From the NCBI GenBank assembly GCA_900404475.1, contig OUQQ01000058.1, positions 1 to 51,962 on the forward strand: a stretch of DNA of 51,962 nucleotides, read 5' to 3'. This DNA comes from Spongospora subterranea. Taxonomy: Eukaryota > Endomyxa > Phytomyxea > Plasmodiophorida > Plasmodiophoridae. A program made the position numbers and the translations under genes. Positions 45,501 through 51,962 of the stretch are shown piece after piece. The notes under the pieces were generated by a model. That model was not told the DNA's origin. It saw only the letters and a list, made by a program, of their open reading frames with translations, and did no database searches. Every line of letters begins with the position of its first letter. Position 1 is the first letter of the stretch.

Positions 45501-48326
45501 TGAATGCTGGGGCGGAGCGACTTTTGATGTATCACTTCGTTTCTTGCATGAGTGCCCTTGGGCTCGTCTAGAGCAACTGCGGCGTCGTGTCCCAAATATC
45601 CCCTTTCAAATGCTGTATGTCTCAATCCTCATCGTACTTTGCCGGTCGGTTATAATTTCCCAGATTACGTGGTGCCAATGCTGTCGGCTACACTTCATAT
45701 CCAGGTCTGTGATCTTGCCGTCAAATCCATATGTTTTGACACTATTCAGATAACGTCGTTTACGATTTCGTAAAATGTGCGCATGAGCATGGTGTCGATA
45801 TTTTCAGGTCGGGAATCAATGCATTGGATTCTCAAATTGTTGAAATATATGTAGGGTGTTCGACTCCTTAAATAGCATTGCCAATCTCAGCCTTGGTATT
45901 TCGGCGGTTCATGCTGTTCCTGGAGCGGTTGTCGAGGCATGCGTATGTTATTCTGGCGACGTTTCCGACCCTTCCCGCAAAAAATTTACGACCGAATATT
46001 ATCTTGAACTTGTGCGACAATTAGTTGCCATGGACATCCATGTATTATCCATCAAAGACATGGCTGGATTGTTGAAACCTAAGTATTTTCTTCGTTTTTT
46101 TCGAAGTGTTCATGTTCATGTTGTCTTTACCTCAGAGCTGCCCGTATTCTCGTTTCGGCGATTCGTGCTGAATTTCCAGACCTGCCTATCCATGTTCATA
46201 CTCACGATACTGCCGGCACCGGTACATACATTCACTTACTTATGTCAAAAAGCGTATTTTTCTTTGTTCTCGTAATCAAGTATCCCTCTAGTTGTTGTTC
46301 ATAATTTGTGTCCGGTTCTTTTGCGTTAGCGGTTTTTATTTTCCAGTTCATCTTTCAATCTCTGGCATTTTGTCTGTTTCTCATTGTAATATCAGGTGTT
46401 GCATCGATGATTGCCTGTGGAGAATCTGGTGCAGATGTTGTTGATGCTGCACTTGATTGTTTGTCGGGATTAACGTCACAACCTTCTATGGGTGCCTTAA
46501 TCGGCGCGCTTAATGGAACACCGCTAGATACTGGACTAAATCTCGAAATAATCTCGCATTTGAATGATTATTGGGAACTCGTTCGTGGTCAGATTCTTGT
46601 ATTTCGCACTGTGGCGGTTGTCATACATGGCTTGTAGAATTATACGCTCCTTTCGAGTCTCCTAGTCTTCGCAGCGGAAATGCTGATGTCTATGTAACAA
46701 CACGAAATTGCTTTTTTCTGCATATACCTAATTACAATTGTAGATTCATGAAATGCCCGGTACTTCCCTGTTTTATGATATTAGGTTAATCCTTAGGCAA
46801 ATATATTCACTTAGGCGGTCAATTCACGAACTTGCAGTATCAGGCTTTTAAACTCGGTTTGGGCAAAAGCTGGCCGGCAATCAAGCATGCATATGCCGAA
46901 GTATACCCTATCGTTTATTACTTTGCTCCCTGAATTCAATTTGTCTGGGTTGACAGGCCAATCGGCTTTTGGGCGATATTGTTAAAGTAACCCCTAGTTC
47001 TAAAGTGGTGGGTGATCTTGCCCAGTTCATGGTCCAGAATGGGCTTGATGAAGAGAGCGTAAAATCACAAGCTAAATCACTCTCGTTTCCCACATCAGTT
47101 GTCCAATTCTTCCAGGTACAACAGTCCCTTTTTTTTTAAACATTCATTACAAGGTTTCGCTCAGGGCTACATCGGTATTCCACAAGGTGGGTTCCCCGAA
47201 CCTTTACGATCCGATATTGTCAAGGACTTACCTTGCTTTACGGAACGTCCTGGAAAAACCCTTCCTGCAATGGATTTAGACGAGGTTTGCTCTGACATTC
47301 AGGACAGTTTCTGTATTTGCTCCTATGTCATTCGTTTTCAACTTTCGTTACCAAGTTTATATTAGTAGGCCTTATTCGAAGTGCTGAATTTGGTTCATTT
47401 GCCTTCATTACGTTTAACCACAACCTGAAAAAGTTGAATTCTTGAAATGTCACTGTAATTTCATCCCTTGTTTTAATGGAGACAATGTAGCTCAAAAGCA
47501 GGCTCGAAAAGTCGCACACTATTCCAATCAAACATCGCGATGTTTTGAGCGCTGCATTATACCCTGAGGTAACCTGTTGGCGTTTTAATCGTTTTTATTT
47601 TTAAATTTTTGTAATCTTAGGTATTCGACGAGTTCGCCAAATACATTTCCCATTACGGAGATATATCAGTTCTCCCCACTAACATAGTTTTCCATCCTTG
47701 TTCTGTTGGAAAAGAATACAGCTTTGAACTGGAAAGGGGTAGTGAAGGAAGGTGTTTACCCTTTGCATGTTTTCAAATATCAGTAGGAAAGCGCTTATAT
47801 ATCAAGCTGCTTGCTATCGGGGTGCTGCAACCAAACGGGAAGCGCGAAGTTTTCTGGGAAATGAATGGTTCGTCTAAGGCAGTAGTGTAGGAACGGTAAT
47901 ATTTTATTTATTATTTCAGGTAACGCCCGATCGGTCTATATTGAAGATCGCGTTGCCGCCGTAGATAAGAAGGGTCGGGTTCCCTCGGACCCCAAAGATC
48001 CAGGGTAGGAATACTGTAGGATTATCCATCATTGTTTTCAATTTGATCGGCGGTGTAGTTCTATTGGAGCGCCGATGAGCGGAGTTGTTGTGGATATTCG
48101 CGTTGACGTTGGATCCGCTGTGAAAGTCGGTGATCCACTTGCGATTTTGAGCGCAATGAAGGTAAATTCTTTGTGTTAGTCAAAAAATGCCACGCTTTAG
48201 TCTAATCAAAAATAGATGGAAATGGTAGTATCCTCACCTGTTAGCGGTGTGGTTTCCGTTATACCTGTAGTAGTCGGTGATTCAATCACAGCCGGTGACC
48301 TTATTGTCACCATCAAGAAAGCATAA
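42501..48326 (+). CDS. PC: Pyruvate carboxylase
   Basis: A 37-exon model closes in frame and encodes 1198 residues (human 1178). It runs from 42501-42668 and 42727-42858 through to 48059-48161 and 48216-48326, with introns mostly 45-60 nt. The enzyme makes oxaloacetate from pyruvate, bicarbonate and ATP. The biotin carboxylase domain shows [38 protein letters not shown] and [13 protein letters not shown]. The carboxyltransferase domain shows [46 protein letters not shown] and TSQPSMGAL. The BCCP domain ends with the biotinyl Lys1162 in SAMKMEM. Exons of 19, 19, 23 and 16 nt occur (43396-43414, 43471-43489, 44225-44247, 46744-46759). One intron (44861-44906) appears to be GC-AG. The N-terminus is not a clear mitochondrial presequence. 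Confidence 0.96.
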
Positions 48327-48628
48327 ATGCATCATCAAAAACATCATTCAAATGAAATGTAACCTGCCAGTCTCACTTCAACGCTTCTCCATAGAACCTT
48401 TAATTGTACTGCTCAAATCTAGATGTATCCTATCATTAGATAGTTTCTTTTCTTTATTGATATGTTCAATCTCTTACACAAATGTGATTAATCGTTTTTC
48501 CAGAGGATTTTCCCCGTTAGATATCGTTTTTTCTTCAGATATCTTTTTCTTCTTCTCAGACATGCCCCCAACACCGCTACGTTATTGATATGAGTAATTA
48601 TTTGTTATTGTAATTTGCGTCAAACTTA
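48327..48628. other. Convergent intergenic region
   Basis: T-rich sequence between the pyruvate carboxylase stop and the stop of the minus-strand gene. It presumably holds both 3' ends. No gene was recognised. Confidence 0.4.
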
Positions 48629-49343
48629 CTATATGAATCTGTGGCGCTGGATGGTATTTTGATTCGAGGCTGCTCGGGGGAGAATGGCGGATATCATTGG
48701 CGAGCACAAATTCAAACTGTGGCGAATTTTCATGCGGCCACGCCATTGCCTGGATGAGTGATTGTGAAAACCATCAAAGTATCGAGTATACAGGATCCGT
48801 CGCAGTTCGCGATGCACATCTGGAAGTAAATCAGGTTCGGATGCAAATCCAATTTGAAGGCAGCGATCAGTAAAATCGACGAGCAGATCGAAAAATGTAT
48901 TATCGAGTTGCTTATCACATGTGCAATATTTCATCATCAGCGATGCGTACCTGTAACTCGTACATCCATCAACAAGATCCTTTATAAAGTTGTGACATTC
49001 CTACCTAAATGATAAGGTCTTGAAACTTTGCGATAATTCAACTTTTAGTTTGGGGCTTTCTTTCCAGAACTCGCTCCATGGTCTATATAGTTTTGGTTCT
49101 CGTTTCAGCACTCGGCAAACGGACTAACCTCAAATTCGTTGACTTCATCAGTCGCATTTCTCGCACGCGCTTCCATACAACGAAATAGAAATAGACTCCC
49201 GATATAAAGGTGGTTGCCTCTGGAGTGTTCATAAATTCTGTGAATGCGAGAGACTGAGCTGCAGATTGGTCGGCGATCATAGCTTTATTGGCGTTGTCTA
49301 CGAATAATGATTTCAGCAACGAGCAACGTGTATTGAGAGTCAT
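48629..49343 (-). CDS. Unrecognised 204-aa protein
   Basis: Three exons on the complement (49129-49343, 49005-49082, 48629-48950) keep frame with canonical GT..AG introns of 46 and 54 nt and encode 204 residues. The protein is mostly helical and charged. It includes a hydrophobic patch (TTFISGVYFYFVVWKRV), PWSEFWKESPKLKVELSQSF, and a conserved-looking block DKQLDNTFFDLLVDFTDRCL. The second intron is a multiple of three and holds an in-frame TAG, so leaving it unspliced would truncate the protein. A further 5' exon is possible between 49344 and 49700. No family was recognised. Confidence 0.55.
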
Positions 49344-49726
49344 AAAAAATACCGATCCAGTCGGTCAAGTTGATTCGAACCGGTGTCACATTGATAGAGA
49401 TTTGCTGGCTATGGCCTCTTGCGTGTCTGTTTATCATATCGGAGATTCTTATGTCATTTTGAATACAATAACACTCTACCCTCTGGTTTCAGACCCCACT
49501 GATGGGATGCGGCGCGTCTTTGCAGCCTTTGTACAGGATCCGACACCATCCCCTTTGTCTGAAACGGAGAGAAGCATCAATCTAAAATATGTGAATTTTT
49601 ATTTGAGGCACGCTTTCGTCCAACGAAAAATATCTCGTTTTATACCCAACAAACTACAATTTCCTGTTCGTTGATACCACAATACTATGGTCAATATTCT
49701 TTTGTCGCAACAGCAGCAATAATTTA

Positions 49727-51417
49727 TTATGGCGAGGTAAAAACTACACCGTTTGCGTTTAGGCGAGAAAACAATGAAGATTCACCGAAAGCCACTGCTG
49801 GAGTAAGTACGCCTCCATTGAATGGAAGTCGCTCCCGCTCCTTTAACAGTACAAAAGCAGATTGCACAGCACATATCGGTGTAGTCACGTACCTAAATGG
49901 ACGACATAGCTCAACATAATCGTATAACGAAATGTGATACCCTACCCTGGTTCTGGACCCACTACAGTAGCTTGGATCGAAATGTCAGGATCTTTTGATG
50001 ATTCTGAAAAGAAGAGTCAATTATTTGTTTTGATATATTCAATACTCGCTAACCGATTCCAAAAGAAGAGTAGCCTTTACCGAAAAATTTGAGAACGAAG
50101 CTGGTAGTCCGAATTTGGTGTACATCAGGGCCGGAACGAGAAACAAATCCACACGAAAATAATTCTGGAAACTGTCCATCCCCACAGGTTGGAAAAGCTA
50201 ATTGAGCCTTTGGTTACGCATTCAAACTTACTTGTAATAAAAGATAACGTCCCAGCCTAAACTTAGCCAGAGTCCAGAAAATGCATCCAAATATAAAGTA
50301 CGCGAGAAGCCATGGGATTGATGAAACTGCGAAATAGGCATGAAACTGTGGACATTTGGGAACCCCTGACGATAGAAAGAGATGACTTAAGTCGAGAGGT
50401 ATTTAAAGCGATGATTACCTTTGGGAATGTCAAAACGAGAAGATCTGCGAACTACAGAGCCATCAGCTCCAAAAAACGGTATTACCCAGCTTTTTACACG
50501 CTCGTCGTAATGGTAGGACGGACGATCAAGTTTTAGCCCTTTCGGCTGTGGATGGTTGTTATAACGAGTAGCGAATTGTTTGCGAATCTGGAACATGCGA
50601 AGTTCAATACTCGAGCACACAAAGTTTCGCGAACTAACGTCGCGCAAATTCGCAGAATTTCCAATTCCATAAACGGCACTTTCATAAGTAGCAAAGTTGA
50701 CTTTACTTCCTTGTATCCCGTTCTGTATTCGAATGATGCATTCAATCTAAATTGCATCAACAATATGAATGGATCCATAACAGAGATCAACTCTGGCTCT
50801 CACGGAGGATATTGATGTGGCTCCTGCCTCTTTCAACTTCTGCCTGGTAAACATGGCGCCAATGTCCCCAGGTATAGAGTCAAAGCCGCAAGCTCCAACA
50901 ATGAGCGTATCAGTTGCGACAGCAGCATCATGATACTTAAGTTGGATTCGCTCCAAAAATTCTGGTTCACCACAGATATCTATATAGTCTGCCTGAGCTT
51001 CAATACATGCTGCGACAACACCCTCCCCAGAAAACCGGAACTAACCATGAGTTATCTATACAGTTCATAGAGATCAAAGGCATGGTAAAAGCTTACTGGC
51101 CCAACACAGTTGATTATAAGCTTCGCACTCATTGCCATATTTCGGAGGCTTATTGGATCATCGACGTTGGCCACAACCATGGGGTATTTCGATTCGAGTT
51201 CATCTAACACTTCTGAAACGCTTTATGAATATTATACCTCGCAGAGGAAGGCGCAGCATAGACATGTACTTTGCATTCGCTCTCTACTCCGACCGGCAAT
51301 TGCGATTTTATACCCTTCTCTGAAGTTCGCCTCGTAGAGATATTCGCAGACTCTGCGTCCGGTGAATCCGGTTGCCCCGAAGACAACTATATCATACATT
51401 CCGGACGATCTACCCAT
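49727..51417 (-). CDS. SCCPDH: Saccharopine dehydrogenase-like oxidoreductase
   Basis: Eight exons on the complement (51270-51417, 51097-51212, 50804-51040, 50419-50746, 50232-50365, 50054-50171, 49946-50003, 49727-49892) encode 434 residues, matching the family (about 429). The Rossmann start is YDIVVFGATGFTGRRVCEY with AIAGRSRERMQ. Next come NCVGP, YIDICGEPEFLE, GACGFDSIPGDIGAMFTRQK and SAVYGIGNSANLRD, then PFFGADGSVVRRSSR. A hydrophobic segment (WLLAYFIFGCIFWTL) and FFGKGYSS, GPEPGYVTTPICAVQ and GGVLTPAVAFGES complete the protein. Family members associate with lipid droplets, and their enzymatic activity is not established. An alternative start six codons downstream (51399) is equally good. 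Confidence 0.93.
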
Positions 51418-51825
51418 TCCCCAAACACAACTGATTGTTTGACTAACCGATCAGCCCCAATATCTATCTGAATATCAACTCCTTATCGCCTATCGCAACT
51501 GTCTCCCCTCCAACGTTACACCAACAATCAACCACTGTGTAACTAAAGACGACTCTGACTAAAACAGACAAATCCCACTGGCAGATTCAGGTTCGTTTCT
51601 GCAGAGTCATCATAGTTCTGGCGGTGTTCTGGCAATATTGTGCTAACTCTCCGTCGCAAAGAAGTACTATTTGAAACGTGTCGGTGAGTCCCAAAACCAC
51701 AAGTTACTGTGTACTTCCTGTACGTTTTTGACCAGAAAAGATTATATTTGCAGGTAGTGTACGTTAGGTCTTCGTTGACGCCGCTTTCCATTCGGCAGCA
51801 GGATCTTTGCAATGCATGTTTGTTT

Positions 51826-51962
51826 AACGTTGCCGTTACGAGGAGCGCTCCGGCTGGTCTCCAGAAGACTACACAAAAGAAGCCTTGTGTCGCTATGAAG
51901 ACATGTCCAAAAACAATGCTCCTTTCTCCTCAATGAGTTCGTGGGAAGTTTTACGCAAATCT
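51826..51962 (+). CDS. Possible exon of an unidentified gene, cut by window end
   Basis: An open frame without start or stop begins after a TAA at about 51823 and runs to the window edge. It encodes YEERSGWSPEDYTKEALCRY, then EDMSKNNAPFSSMSSWEVLR. The composition looks protein-like, but it is short and unidentified. Its 5' splice site was not determined. Confidence 0.3.

Noticed and set aside
49001..49003. In-frame TAG between two conserved-looking blocks of the minus-strand 204-aa gene
   Set aside because: A canonical 54-nt GT..AG intron (48951-49004) removes it with matching phase 2, so there is no need to call a pseudogene or read-through.

Overview
The window is nuclear DNA from a compact animal genome, and its features look nematode-like. 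It has many short spliceosomal introns (mostly 46-65 nt, GT..AG, with TTTCAG/TTTAG-type acceptors). It carries a secreted Kunitz-domain protein and a run of ordinary eukaryotic housekeeping genes. Some same-strand neighbours lie only 40-122 bp apart, as in nematode operons. A short, separately encoded topoisomerase II with a basic presequence-like N-terminus also fits, because nematodes carry a mitochondrial-type TOP2. The species cannot be named from the sequence alone. Exon models below were built by hand from reading frame, splice signals and family knowledge, and every model described as closed keeps frame from ATG to stop.

Layout. 0-9.7 kb: 5'-truncated tRNA-Gly(GCC), secreted Kunitz protein, mitochondrial DnaJ (Tid1 type), an unrecognised gene, ARP5 of the INO80 remodeller (with one apparent 1-nt frameshift), and MsrA. 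9.7-20 kb: mitochondrial-type TOP2, CHMP5 (ESCRT-III), CNOT9 (CCR4-NOT), and on the minus strand a P-loop STAND-like ATPase with a TPR-like tail. 21-25.3 kb: a minus-strand EMC8/9 and SLC35-type nucleotide-sugar transporter pair, then a rearranged zone. That zone holds an inverted copy of the transporter's first exon, remnants of both proteins of a PIF/Harbinger transposon, a 77-bp copy of the start of a gene 9 kb away, and a large imperfect palindrome. 25.8-35 kb: an intronless 1091-aa RND/Dispatched-like protein with FN3 and EGF domains, NDUFS7 (with three consecutive microexons), and an intronless protein with a PA-like ectodomain and seven TM segments. 35-41 kb: COQ5, a 65-aa protein with a KEN box and a D-box, an inverted-repeat element between direct repeats, and PRMT5. 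42.5-51.5 kb: pyruvate carboxylase in 37 exons, an unrecognised 204-aa protein, SCCPDH-like oxidoreductase, and part of a further exon at the window end.

Many genes serve mitochondria (DNAJA3-like, MsrA possibly, TOP2, NDUFS7, COQ5, pyruvate carboxylase), but they are interspersed with unrelated genes and are not one regulated cluster. The most unusual items are the RND-FN3-EGF fusion, the PA-7TM protein, the mini-protein with two APC/C degrons, the microexon runs, and the rearranged 23-25 kb zone where host exon copies abut a dead transposon.
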